Assembly (NCBI GenBank): GCA_965267405.1
Contig: OZ253954.1
Coordinates: forward strand, 1,178,001-1,242,000
DNA from: JAPPOI01 sp028818055
Lineage (GTDB): Bacteria > Pseudomonadota > Alphaproteobacteria > Rhodobacterales > Rhodobacteraceae
Direction of reading: 5' to 3'
DNA length: 64,000 bases
Shown: positions 25,364 through 33,826 of the stretch, piece after piece
How positions within the stretch are numbered: position 1 is the first letter of the stretch
Layout: every line of letters starts with the position of its first letter
The notes under the pieces: model-generated
Seen by the model: the letters and a program-made list of their open reading frames with translations, nothing else
Told to the model about the DNA's origin: nothing
The model's database searches: none
Program-made: the position numbers and the translations under genes

Positions 25364-26532
25364 CACTGCCTTATTCACCGTCAGGGGCGGTTCCAATCGG
25401 GTACAATCGTGGAAAAGACGATACTGGCCCACGAATTCGAAAGCTCGAAACATTTGCATCGCCAATGGTGGGTTTTGTCAGGGTCACCGCAGAGGACGGT
25501 TCGACCGGTTGGGGGCAAGTTTCCACCTACAACAGCGATATCACGTGTGAAATTCTCCATCGCCAGGTTGCGCCATGGGCGTTGGGGCGCGGTATGGATG
25601 CCCTCGAGGACATCATTGATGAGATCCCAAGGCGCGAGCACAAGTTCCCCGGAACTTATCTTTGCCGCGCGATGGCCGGTTTGGACACCGCAGTTTGGGA
25701 TTGGCGCGGGAAAGCGGCGGAGAAGCCCGTCGCTGAACTTCTTGGCGGGTCTGCCGGTCCAATACGCGCCTACGCCTCTTCCATGCGCAGAGACATTACT
25801 CCCAAAGAAGAATCCGAGCGCCTAAGAAAGCTTCGCGATGAGCACGGGTTTGACGCGTTCAAAGTGCGCGTCGGTGCGGAATGCGGACAAGACATCGACG
25901 AGTGGGAGGGGCGCACTGAAGAAATCATCCCTGAGATTCGAAGTGGCCTTGGCCCAGATGTCTCACTTCTGGTCGATGGCAATTCAGGCTTCAGCCCCAG
26001 CCGCGCGATTGAGGTCGGGCGGATGCTGGAAGGCGAAGGCTACGAACACTTCGAAGAGCCCTGCCCGTACTGGGAGATGGAGCAGACGGCACAGGTCACC
26101 AGCGCACTCTCCATCAACGTTACCGGCGGCGAACAAGATTGGGATCTGCAGCATTGGAAGCGTATGATCGCAATGAATGCCGTCGACATCATCCAACCTG
26201 ACATACTCTATATGGGTGGCATCGCTCGTACGCTTCTGGTTGCCCAAATGGGACAAGACGCTGGGCTAAGTTGCACACCGCATTGCGCCAACCTTTCACT
26301 TGTAACGCTGTTCACGATGCATCTGTTACGCGCACTTCCCAATGCCGGCCGCTACCTGGAGTTCTCAATCGAAGGCGCCGACTACTACCCTTGGCAACAG
26401 GACCTGTTTCAAACCAATCCATACGTGATCTCAGATGGTATGGCCCATGTGTCGGAATCGCCGGGATGGGGTGTTGAAATCAATCCCGATTGGCTTTCGA
26501 ATGCCGAATACAAATGCAGTGAAGACCAGTAG
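25360..26532 (+). CDS. Mandelate racemase / muconate lactonizing enzyme family protein
   Basis: A 390-residue enolase-superfamily enzyme. The capping domain covers about residues 1-130. The barrel carries FDAFKVRVG (KxR general base), LLVDGNSGF (Asp ligand), FEEPCPYWE (Glu ligand) and TGGEQDWD (third ligand). CTPHCANLS at the barrel end supplies a His. Members abstract a proton next to a carboxylate, most often as acid-sugar dehydratases or racemases. The KxR plus His pattern fits the mandelate racemase/dehydratase subgroups. The substrate is unknown. It is the last gene of this plus-strand block and overlaps the GMC gene. Confidence 0.85.
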   Translation: MTLPYSPSGAVPIGYNRGKDDTGPRIRKLETFASPMVGFVRVTAEDGSTGWGQVSTYNSDITCEILHRQVAPWALGRGMDALEDIIDEIPRREHKFPGTYLCRAMAGLDTAVWDWRGKAAEKPVAELLGGSAGPIRAYASSMRRDITPKEESERLRKLRDEHGFDAFKVRVGAECGQDIDEWEGRTEEIIPEIRSGLGPDVSLLVDGNSGFSPSRAIEVGRMLEGEGYEHFEEPCPYWEMEQTAQVTSALSINVTGGEQDWDLQHWKRMIAMNAVDIIQPDILYMGGIARTLLVAQMGQDAGLSCTPHCANLSLVTLFTMHLLRALPNAGRYLEFSIEGADYYPWQQDLFQTNPYVISDGMAHVSESPGWGVEINPDWLSNAEYKCSEDQ

Positions 26533-26616
26533 TCGAGTGTCGTCACATTTCAGAACGAGCCCGACCTGCAAAGCGCACAAGTCGCAAATGAGCGGCACAA
26601 TATAGGAGAGTTTCAG

Positions 26617-26692
26617 TGGTGAGCCGTGCAGGATTCGAACCTGCGACCCACTGATTAAAAGTCAGTTGCTCTACCAACTGAGCTAACGGCCC
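26617..26692 (-). tRNA. tRNA-Lys (anticodon TTT)
   Basis: Read on the minus strand, the 76-nt sequence begins GGGCCGTTAGCTCAGTTGG, has anticodon loop CTTTTAA inside a 5-bp stem (ACTGA/TCAGT), a GGTTCGAATCC T-arm, and ends with an encoded CCA. The acceptor stem pairs GGGCCGT with ACGGCTC, with one G-U pair. TTT is the lysine anticodon. Confidence 0.97.
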
Positions 26693-26833
26693 ACTCGAGC
26701 GCCGGACCTACTCGGCGCAGTTAGGTGCGTCAAGTGAAAATAGACACGCCTTTAAGAACATTTCTGAGGCTCGGTTGACTTTCCTCCTCCGTGCGCGACA
26801 GGCTAATTTGAATTCCCAAACAGGCTGCCGCTC

Positions 26834-27397
26834 ATGTCAAAATTTTTCTCAAGCCTACTGAGCTTTATGCTTTTGACAGCCTGCGCCGCACCCGGAGGCC
26901 TGCTGGTTAGTGAATCGGCCCGAGCAGTTGGCGGGAATCTCTTCATCGAAGACGTTGGTGACGACAGTTTCTTCCTTGTTCTTGATGGCGATATCACCCG
27001 CGACACGGCATATTTTTTCCAGGTGATGTCTGAACTCGAAGATCTAGACGGTCTGGTTATTACTCAAAGCCCCGGGGGTGATCTTTTCGCCGCTCACCAG
27101 ATTGGGCGTGAAATTGCGGAAAAGCGGATGAACACGATGGTTATTGCCGGTTGTTTTTCAGCATGTGTGGATATTTTCATCACTGGTCGCCAACGGCTCA
27201 TTGGTAGTGAAGCGACTCTGGGTCTGCATTCGATGGAAGACCCTGAACTTGGGTTTCGTATCGACCAACCTTACTGGGCCAGCTTTGGATTTCAGCGCGT
27301 GAATGAGGCTGCCTACAAAGTCCCGTTTGAGGATATGTGGATCATTGATGCGAAAGAAGCCAAAAGGCTTCGATTGGCCACGGAAATCATAGAATAA
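26834..27397 (+). CDS. ClpP/serine-protease-like lipoprotein
   Basis: A 187-residue exported protein. Its lipobox LLTACAAP (Cys at about residue 17) follows a short hydrophobic signal, so it is probably anchored in a membrane facing the periplasm. The remainder resembles the ClpP/crotonase fold: LDGLVITQSPGGDLFAAHQI (oxyanion region), VIAGCFSACVDIFITG with the likely nucleophilic Ser, and ATLGLHSMED with the His. It lacks the features needed for ClpX/ClpA docking, so it is not the housekeeping ClpP. Its function is unknown. It stands alone between the tRNA and dapF. Confidence 0.75.
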   Translation: MSKFFSSLLSFMLLTACAAPGGLLVSESARAVGGNLFIEDVGDDSFFLVLDGDITRDTAYFFQVMSELEDLDGLVITQSPGGDLFAAHQIGREIAEKRMNTMVIAGCFSACVDIFITGRQRLIGSEATLGLHSMEDPELGFRIDQPYWASFGFQRVNEAAYKVPFEDMWIIDAKEAKRLRLATEIIE

Positions 27398-27445
27398 GCC
27401 CGCAGACCCTTTGCAGCGTTAGGCCGCAGGCGTATATGGCAGCGG

Positions 27446-28285
27446 ATGAGCCGGGATTCTGTTCAGAAGGGCCTGCCGTTCATGAAAATGCACGGCCTAG
27501 GCAACGACTTTGTCGTCATTGACCGCCGTAACGGCGGCCGAACTGTTTCTACTGCCCTTGTCCGCGCACTCGGAGACCGCCATCGCGGGGTTGGCTTCGA
27601 TCAGCTTGTATTGATTGATCAAGGGAATGGTAACGCCGCCGCCGGCCTGACTTTTCTGAATGCCGACGGTAGTGAGGCCGGAGCATGTGGCAACGCCACC
27701 CGCTGTGTAGCCAGGTATCTTCTCGACGAAACAGGCGGCGATGGCTTGGCTTTGGAAACAGAGCGCGGACTTCTGGCTTGTGAAGCGATGCCCAACGGCG
27801 AAATTCGCGTAAACATGGGTGAACCATTTCTTGGCTGGGAAGATGTGCCATTGGCCGAAGACGTCGACACGTTGAATCTCCCAATCGAGGGCAACCCGGT
27901 GGCGACGGGCGTGGGCAATCCTCATTGCACGTTCTTCGTCGATGATGCCGAGAGCGTCGAGCTTGAGGCAAAGGGCTCGGAGATTGAGCATCACCCGCTT
28001 TTTCCAGCGCGTACGAACGTCCAGTTCGCATCGGTAACCAGCGAAAATCGGTTGCGCGTCCGCGTATGGGAGCGTGGTGTTGGTGTAACTCTGGCCTCGG
28101 GGTCGTCGTCCTGCGCTGTAGCCGTTGCAGCCGCTCGCCGCGGACTGACTGGCCGCGACGTCAGGATTGATCTTGATGGAGGCCAGTTGCGGATCGAATG
28201 GCGTGATGACGGTGTCTGGATGACGGGCCCGACGACGCATGTCTTTTCCGGCACATTGACCGATGCCTATCTGGAGCAGTTCTGA
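27446..28285 (+). CDS. dapF: Diaminopimelate epimerase
   Basis: A 279-residue enzyme that converts LL- to meso-diaminopimelate for lysine and peptidoglycan synthesis. MKMHGLGNDFVVIDRR opens the fold. The first catalytic Cys is in EAGACGNATRCVA and the second in LASGSSSCAVAV. VGNPHCTFFVDD marks the middle. The start at 27446 gives a short lead before the conserved MKMHGLGND; ATG 27482 is an alternative with AGAAGGG upstream. The stop overlaps mtaB (TGATG). Confidence 0.95.
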   Translation: MSRDSVQKGLPFMKMHGLGNDFVVIDRRNGGRTVSTALVRALGDRHRGVGFDQLVLIDQGNGNAAAGLTFLNADGSEAGACGNATRCVARYLLDETGGDGLALETERGLLACEAMPNGEIRVNMGEPFLGWEDVPLAEDVDTLNLPIEGNPVATGVGNPHCTFFVDDAESVELEAKGSEIEHHPLFPARTNVQFASVTSENRLRVRVWERGVGVTLASGSSSCAVAVAAARRGLTGRDVRIDLDGGQLRIEWRDDGVWMTGPTTHVFSGTLTDAYLEQF

Positions 28286-29538
28286 TGGACAGGACTGCGC
28301 CGAAGTTCACCACCCTTGGATGTCGGCTGAACGCCTACGAAACCGAAGCGATGCGCGAAATGGCTGCGACAGCAGGCCTATCTGATGCGGTTATCGTCAA
28401 CACGTGCGCCGTTACCTCCGAAGCCGTTCGGAAATCGCAAAAAGAAATTCGACGTCTTCGCCGTGAGAATCCCAATGCCCGTGTCATCGTTACGGGATGC
28501 GCCGCACAGACCGAGCCTGAGCGATTTTCGCAAATGAACGAAGTTGATCTGGTCTTGGGCAACACTGAAAAGATGGCGCCTGAAACTTGGCAAAAGGCGG
28601 CGGACTTCATTGGAGAAGTCGAGCGGGTTCAGGTCGATGATATTATGTCGGTCACAGAAACAGCGGGTCATCTGATCGATGGTTTTGGCCGCCACCGCGC
28701 CTATGTTCAGGTCCAGAATGGCTGTGATCATCGCTGCACTTTCTGCATCATTCCGTTCGGTCGCGGAAATTCGCGATCTGTTGCGGCAGGCGTCGTTGTA
28801 GATCAGATCAAAAGACTGGTCGATCGGGGCTTCAACGAGGTGGTGCTTACCGGAGTCGACTTGACAAGTTGGGGCGCTGACTTGCCGGGCGAACCCAAGC
28901 TTGGCGATCTTGTGCGCCGCATATTGAAGCTTGTTCCTGACCTTCCAAGGCTTCGGATTAGTTCAATTGACTCGATCGAAGTCGACAATGCTCTTTTGGA
29001 AGCCATTGCGACCGAAAATCGATTGATGCCGCATTTGCACCTATCGCTTCAGGCTGGGGACGACCTGATCCTCAAACGCATGAAGCGACGGCACTTGCGC
29101 GACGATGCTATTCGATTTTGTGAAGACGCACGTACACTACGACCCGACATAACGTTTGGCGCAGACATAATCGCAGGTTTCCCCACCGAAACCGCTGAAA
29201 TGTTCGAAAATTCAATCAGGCTGGTAAAAGATTGCGACCTGACGTGGCTGCATGTCTTTCCATATTCACCGCGCCCTGGGACACCAGCCGCTCGAATGCC
29301 GCAGGTTGACGGGAAAACAATTAAATCTCGCGCGGCCAAACTTCGCGCTTTGGGCGACAAGGCAGCTGTGGAACATCTGGACGGTCAAATTGGCAAAAAT
29401 CACAAGGTTCTTGTCGAGACGCCCAATATCGGTCGCACTGAACAGTTCGCAGAGGTTGAGTTCAGCGCACCTCAGCCCGAAGGCCAGATTGTCTCGGTCG
29501 ATATTCTCGGACGCACAGGCACGCGACTAAGCGCATGA
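28285..29538 (+). CDS. mtaB: tRNA t6A37 methylthiotransferase MtaB
   Basis: A 417-residue radical-SAM enzyme that adds a methylthio group to N6-threonylcarbamoyladenosine at position 37 of tRNAs reading ANN codons. The N-terminal domain has three Cys for one Fe-S cluster (TTLGCRLNAYE, VNTCAVTSEA, VTGCAAQ). The radical-SAM site is GCDHRCTFCIIPFGRG. A TRAM-like C-terminal domain follows. It is joined to dapF and to the GST-fold gene by overlapping start/stop codons, so the three share a transcript. Confidence 0.94.
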   Translation: MDRTAPKFTTLGCRLNAYETEAMREMAATAGLSDAVIVNTCAVTSEAVRKSQKEIRRLRRENPNARVIVTGCAAQTEPERFSQMNEVDLVLGNTEKMAPETWQKAADFIGEVERVQVDDIMSVTETAGHLIDGFGRHRAYVQVQNGCDHRCTFCIIPFGRGNSRSVAAGVVVDQIKRLVDRGFNEVVLTGVDLTSWGADLPGEPKLGDLVRRILKLVPDLPRLRISSIDSIEVDNALLEAIATENRLMPHLHLSLQAGDDLILKRMKRRHLRDDAIRFCEDARTLRPDITFGADIIAGFPTETAEMFENSIRLVKDCDLTWLHVFPYSPRPGTPAARMPQVDGKTIKSRAAKLRALGDKAAVEHLDGQIGKNHKVLVETPNIGRTEQFAEVEFSAPQPEGQIVSVDILGRTGTRLSA

Positions 29539-30176
29539 CGCGCCCGATACTCTATTCCTTCCGAAGATGCCCCTACGCAATGCGCGCACGGTTGGCGATC
29601 GCCAGCGCGAATATCGAATGCGAGTTGCGCGAAATTGTCCTTCGCGACAAGGCCCCTGAATTTGTCGCAGCATCACCCAAAGCCACCGTGCCGGTGCTGA
29701 TCGACGGCGACACGGTCTTGGAGGAAAGCCTCGACATTATGCTGTGGGCGCTCCACCAGAATGATCTAGAGAGCTGGCTTCAGATGCCGCAAGAAGGCCA
29801 TGATCTTATCGCAACAATGACGGAACAAGGTGGGCCATTCAAATCCGCGCTTGATCACTACAAGTATGCCTCGCGTTACGCCGATATCGATGCCAGCGCT
29901 GAACGCGATCGAGCATCAATTCATCTGTCGTCGATTGAGTCGCAACTCGTTGATCAGAAATGGCTTTTTGGCGAAAATCCATCACTCGCCGACATGGCGA
30001 TCTTGACCTTTATCCGGCAATTCGCTCACGTCGATTTGGATTGGTTCAACAGACAGCCTTGGCCAAATGTTCAAAGGTGGTTGGAGGACTTCAAGTCCTC
30101 AGATCGCTTTCGTAATGTGATGCAGAAGTATCCGAAATGGCAGAACGGGGATCCGGTTACGCTGTTTCCGCAATGA
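29535..30176 (+). CDS. Glutathione S-transferase / glutaredoxin-2-like protein
   Basis: A 213-residue protein. The thioredoxin-fold N-terminal half has the redox-type start FRRCPYAMRARLA and SPKATVPVLIDGDTVLEESLDIM for glutathione binding. An all-helical C-terminal half contains NPSLADMAILTFIRQF. The CPYA motif is closer to glutaredoxin-2-like proteins than to Ser/Tyr GSTs. It is the third gene of the dapF-mtaB unit (4-nt overlap). A role in thiol maintenance is likely, but its substrate is unknown. Confidence 0.85.
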   Translation: MTRPILYSFRRCPYAMRARLAIASANIECELREIVLRDKAPEFVAASPKATVPVLIDGDTVLEESLDIMLWALHQNDLESWLQMPQEGHDLIATMTEQGGPFKSALDHYKYASRYADIDASAERDRASIHLSSIESQLVDQKWLFGENPSLADMAILTFIRQFAHVDLDWFNRQPWPNVQRWLEDFKSSDRFRNVMQKYPKWQNGDPVTLFPQ

Positions 30177-30188
30177 AGGAATAATCTC

Positions 30189-30800
30189 ATGGGCCTCAAA
30201 CTACTGCATAGCGGATCGTCGCCTTACGTTCGCAAGGTAATGGTCCTGCTTCATGAAACCGGACTGGTTGATCAGGTCGAACTCATTCCCGGCAGTGGAA
30301 CACCCCTTGCGCCGAACGAGGCGACTGTTGGTGCCAACCCGATTGGAAAGGTCCCTGTTCTGCTCCGCGATGATGGACCGTCTATCTATGACAGCCGGGT
30401 AATCTGCCGGTACCTCGATGATCACGCGGGCGGAAAATTCTATCCGGCCTCGCGTCTTTGGGAAGTTCTTACTTTGGAGGCGACGGCCGAGGGTATCCTC
30501 GATGCTGCGCTCTTGATGGTCTATGAAAATCGTCTGCGTAGTGAAGAGACACGGTCAACCGAGTGGGTTGAGGCACAGTGGGCCAAGATTACGCGGTCAT
30601 TGGATGCCATCGAAGACCGTTGGATCAGCCACATGCATGGTCCCTTGACGATGGGGCAAATCGCTGTCGCCTGCGCGCTTGGGTACCTGGATTTAAGGCA
30701 CGATGCGCGTCAATGGCGCGAGGGCCGATTGGCGCTTGCGGCGTGGTTTGCAAAATTTGAGGACCGCGCATCGATGCAAGCCACTCTTCCTGTCGGATAA
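30189..30800 (+). CDS. Glutathione S-transferase family protein
   Basis: A 203-residue cytosolic GST. The N-terminal domain has LLHSGSSPYVRKVMVLLHE (SPYVRK, with the likely catalytic Ser), NPIGKVPVLLRDD (cis-Pro loop) and SIYDSRVICRYLDDH (gamma-glutamyl contact). The C-terminal helical domain includes GPLTMGQIAVACALGYLDLR. It follows the previous GST-fold gene by 12 nt. This type is common in Rhodobacteraceae and its natural substrate is not defined. Confidence 0.9.
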   Translation: MGLKLLHSGSSPYVRKVMVLLHETGLVDQVELIPGSGTPLAPNEATVGANPIGKVPVLLRDDGPSIYDSRVICRYLDDHAGGKFYPASRLWEVLTLEATAEGILDAALLMVYENRLRSEETRSTEWVEAQWAKITRSLDAIEDRWISHMHGPLTMGQIAVACALGYLDLRHDARQWREGRLALAAWFAKFEDRASMQATLPVG

Positions 30801-30881
30801 CACGCGGTAATTTTGAGGCGGGTGCGCCCGATTGTCCGCTGGACGACCCTGCTCCGTAGCGTTATCTAGCGCGACTAAAGC

Positions 30882-30900
30882 GGTCGGATTCTTTCCGACC
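30882..30900. other. Stem-loop upstream of petA
   Basis: GGTCGGA (30882-30888) and TCCGACC (30894-30900) form a 7-bp perfect stem with a 5-nt loop, 44 nt before the petA start. No T-run follows. It may end transcription weakly from the GST genes or shape the petA leader. Confidence 0.35.
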
Positions 30901-30944
30901 CATTCATAATGCGCAAAACGCGCGGAACTGAAATGGAGAAACTC

Positions 30945-31505
30945 GTGTCCCACGCAGACGATCACGAAGGCACCCGTAGAGACTTCCTTTACTACGCCAC
31001 CGCAGGCGCAGGAACGGTTGCAGCCGGTGCAGCGGTTTGGCCGCTTGTGAACCAGATGAACCCATCCCTTGACGTTCAGGCACTTAGCTCGATCCGCGTT
31101 GATGTCGAAGGTCTGGAACCTGGCACTCAATTGACCGTTAAATGGTTGGGAAAACCTGTTTTTATTCGGCGCCGTACTGAAGAAGAGATCGCTGCAGCGC
31201 GCGATGTTGATCTTGCAACTCTTCCAGACAACGATTCACGGAACGACAATTTGGGTGCCGCAGCAGACGCAGCTGACGAAAACCGCACGTTGGACGAAGC
31301 CGGCGAGTGGCTGGTTCAAATCGGCGTTTGTACGCACCTTGGCTGCGTCCCACTGGGAGACGCAGGCGATTTCGGCGGGTGGTTCTGCCCATGTCACGGC
31401 TCGCACTACGATACCTCTGGTCGAATCCGTAAAGGTCCGGCTCCAGAAAACCTGTGGGTGCCTCTCGCTCGTTTTGAAGACGAAACAACAATTCTGCTCG
31501 GATAA
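30945..31505 (+). CDS. petA: Ubiquinol-cytochrome c reductase iron-sulfur subunit (Rieske protein)
   Basis: A 186-residue Rieske protein of the bc1 complex, taking electrons from ubiquinol at the Qo site. A twin-arginine uncleaved anchor (TRRDFLYYATAGAGTVAAGA) leads to the 2Fe-2S domain, with CTHLGC and CPCHGSHYD supplying two Cys and two His. The start is set at GTG 30945, where GGAGAA lies upstream and the length matches Rhodobacter PetA. ATG 30933 or 30909 would add residues not usual in the family. petB starts 11 nt after the stop. Confidence 0.95.
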   Translation: MSHADDHEGTRRDFLYYATAGAGTVAAGAAVWPLVNQMNPSLDVQALSSIRVDVEGLEPGTQLTVKWLGKPVFIRRRTEEEIAAARDVDLATLPDNDSRNDNLGAAADAADENRTLDEAGEWLVQIGVCTHLGCVPLGDAGDFGGWFCPCHGSHYDTSGRIRKGPAPENLWVPLARFEDETTILLG

Positions 31506-31516
31506 GGAAGAAACAG

Positions 31517-32863
31517 ATGGCCGGTATACCTCACGACCACTACGAACCGAAATCCGGGGGCGAGAAATGGCTTCACCGCCGCTTGCCAGTGGTTTCTTTG
31601 CTTTATGACACACTGATGATCCCTACTCCCAAGAACCTTAACTGGATGTGGATCTGGGGGATCATCCTGACATTTTGTCTGGCGCTGCAGATCGCAACGG
31701 GCATCGTGCTTGCGATGCATTACACGCCGCACGTCGACCAAGCATTTGCGAGCGTCGAACACATCATGCGGAACGTGAACGGCGGCTACATGCTGCGGTA
31801 TCTGCACATGAACGGCGCTTCGCTGTTCTTTATCGCAGTGTATGCTCACATCTTCCGCGGGCTATACTACGGTTCTTACAAAGAGCCGCGTGAAGTCACA
31901 TGGATCATCGGCATTCTGATATTCGTTCTGATGATGGGCACAGCGTTTATGGGCTACGTCCTTCCTTGGGGACAAATGAGCTTCTGGGGTGCGACCGTTA
32001 TCACAGGCTTGTTTGGTGCGATCCCATTCGTTGGTGAAGCGATCCAGACATGGCTTTTGGGAGGACCAGCGGTAGATAACGCCACTCTGAACCGCTTCTT
32101 TAGCCTGCACTATCTGCTTCCCTTCCTGATCGCTGGGCTGGTGATTGTGCACATTTGGGCCTTCCATACGACAGGCAACAACAACCCAACTGGTGTTGAG
32201 GTTCGTCGTGGATCGAAGGAAGAAGCTGCAAAAGACACCGTTCCGTTCTGGCCATATTACGTGATCAAGGACGTGTTCGCGCTTGCCATCATTCTGGCAG
32301 TATTCTTCGCAATCGTTGGCTTCATGCCCAACTATCTAGGTCACCCGGACAACTATATCGAAGCAAACCCACTTGTTACGCCAGCGCACATCGTTCCTGA
32401 ATGGTACTTCTTGCCGTTCTACGCGATCCTGCGTGCATTCACTGGCGACGTTTGGGTTGTGATCATTGCCAACTTCCTGACTGGCGGCATCATCGACGCC
32501 AAGTTCTTCGGCGTATTGGCGATGTTTGGCGCGATTGCAGTTATGGCGCTGGCGCCTTGGTTGGATACATCCAGCGTTCGCTCTGGCCGCTACCGCCCAA
32601 TGTTCAAGTGGTGGTTCTGGCTATTGGTTGCCGACTTCTTCTTCCTGATGTGGCTGGGCGCAATGCCGGCAGAAGAACCTTATGCGACCTTCTCTTTGAT
32701 CGGTTCAGCTTACTGGTTCTTCTACTTCCTCGTGATCCTGCCACTATTGGGTGTGATCGAGAAACCATTGCCACAACCGGAAACCATCGAAGCGGCGGTT
32801 GCCGCCGACAAGGCTGCCGCAAACGGTGGCGCTGGCGCCGCCGAAGCAACACCAGCGGAATGA
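31517..32863 (+). CDS. petB: Cytochrome b of the bc1 complex
   Basis: A 448-residue, eight-helix protein holding hemes bL and bH. The first heme-binding helix has HMNGASLFFIAVYAHIFRG and the second HYLLPFLIAGLVIVHIWAFH, giving the four His ligands. The Qo-site PEWY motif is present (VPEWYFLPFYAILRA). As in Rhodobacter, the C-terminus carries a long tail, here rich in Ala/Glu. Its spacing of 11 nt from petA and 14 nt from petC defines the operon. Confidence 0.97.
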   Translation: MAGIPHDHYEPKSGGEKWLHRRLPVVSLLYDTLMIPTPKNLNWMWIWGIILTFCLALQIATGIVLAMHYTPHVDQAFASVEHIMRNVNGGYMLRYLHMNGASLFFIAVYAHIFRGLYYGSYKEPREVTWIIGILIFVLMMGTAFMGYVLPWGQMSFWGATVITGLFGAIPFVGEAIQTWLLGGPAVDNATLNRFFSLHYLLPFLIAGLVIVHIWAFHTTGNNNPTGVEVRRGSKEEAAKDTVPFWPYYVIKDVFALAIILAVFFAIVGFMPNYLGHPDNYIEANPLVTPAHIVPEWYFLPFYAILRAFTGDVWVVIIANFLTGGIIDAKFFGVLAMFGAIAVMALAPWLDTSSVRSGRYRPMFKWWFWLLVADFFFLMWLGAMPAEEPYATFSLIGSAYWFFYFLVILPLLGVIEKPLPQPETIEAAVAADKAAANGGAGAAEATPAE

Positions 32864-32877
32864 AAGGGAACAAGAAC

Positions 32878-33681
32878 ATGATCCGTAAGATCGCACTTTC
32901 CGCATTCACTGTGATCGGCCTTGTTGCCGGCGGTGCAGCACTAGCGGCGGTAACCGAGAAAAAAGTTGATGACTATGCCTTCTCGTTCGAAGGGCCTTTC
33001 GGCACATATGACCAGATGCAGCTACAGCGGGGCCTTCAAGTCTACACTGAGATTTGCGCCGCATGTCATGGCTTGCAGTATGTTCCGTTCCGTGCCTTGG
33101 GCTATGACGGTGGACCACACCTGCCAGAAGATCAGGTTCGGGCTTACGCCGAGTTCTATGAGGTCTTTGACCCAGAGCTTGACGACTTCCGTCCAGCGAA
33201 ACCAACCGACCACTTCCCGCAAAGTGGACTCGAAAGTGCGCCTGACCTTAGCCTGATGGCCAAGGCGCGTGCCGGTTTCAGCGGCCCGTATGGCCTTGGC
33301 ATCAATCAGCTGTTCAAAGGCATGGGCGGTCCCGAGTACATCGTCTCGCTGCTCGTCGGATACACCGGCGAGGAGAAAGAGGAAGCCGGCACAATCCTGT
33401 ACGAAAACACCGCATTCGAGGGTGGCTATATCTCAATGTCTCAGCCTTTGTGGGGTGATGACGTGGAGTATGAAGACGGCTCGCCAACCGAGATCGAGGA
33501 TCTCGCAAAAGATGTTGCCGCGTTCCTGATGTGGACGGCTGAACCCCAGTTGAATGCACGGAAAGAAGCCGGCTTCATTGCCGTCGTCTTCCTGATTGTA
33601 CTGAGCGCTCTTCTCTATCTAACGAACAAGCGCATTTGGGCACCAATCAAGAAAGGCAAGGCTGCAACGCCTGCTGAGTAA
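32878..33681 (+). CDS. petC: Cytochrome c1 of the bc1 complex
   Basis: A 267-residue c-type cytochrome from ATG 32878 with AAAGGGAA upstream. It has a Sec signal (KIALSAFTVIGLVAGGAALA), the heme site ICAACHGLQYVPF, and a later Met ligand region (YEDGSPTEIEDLAKDVAAFL precedes the anchor). A single C-terminal membrane helix (IAVVFLIVLSALLYLTNKRI) holds it in the membrane. A much longer in-frame reading into petB is rejected. It passes electrons from the Rieske centre to soluble cytochrome c. A clear terminator follows. Confidence 0.96.
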   Translation: MIRKIALSAFTVIGLVAGGAALAAVTEKKVDDYAFSFEGPFGTYDQMQLQRGLQVYTEICAACHGLQYVPFRALGYDGGPHLPEDQVRAYAEFYEVFDPELDDFRPAKPTDHFPQSGLESAPDLSLMAKARAGFSGPYGLGINQLFKGMGGPEYIVSLLVGYTGEEKEEAGTILYENTAFEGGYISMSQPLWGDDVEYEDGSPTEIEDLAKDVAAFLMWTAEPQLNARKEAGFIAVVFLIVLSALLYLTNKRIWAPIKKGKAATPAE

Positions 33682-33701
33682 TCTCTTTGTAAGCATTGAG
33701 A

Positions 33702-33736
33702 AACGCGTCCTGCATTGCAGGGCGCGTTTTTCTTTT
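33702..33736 (+). terminator. Rho-independent terminator of petABC
   Basis: ACGCGTCCTGC (33703-33713) pairs with GCAGGGCGCGT over an ATT loop, with one G-U pair, and is followed directly by a T-rich run (TTTTTCTTTT). It lies about 20 nt after the petC stop. Confidence 0.9.
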
Positions 33737-33826
33737 GGTCACGCACTAGAAATTTGATCAAATTTCGTGTTGCTGGCATTTGAAGATTGCAGCTAGGGTC
33801 GACTCGTCCATTTTTTTCGGTGAATT

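Noticed and set aside
32401..32877. Long N-terminal extension of petC
   Set aside because: It overlaps petB in another frame; the signal peptide and AAAGGGAA place the start at 32878.
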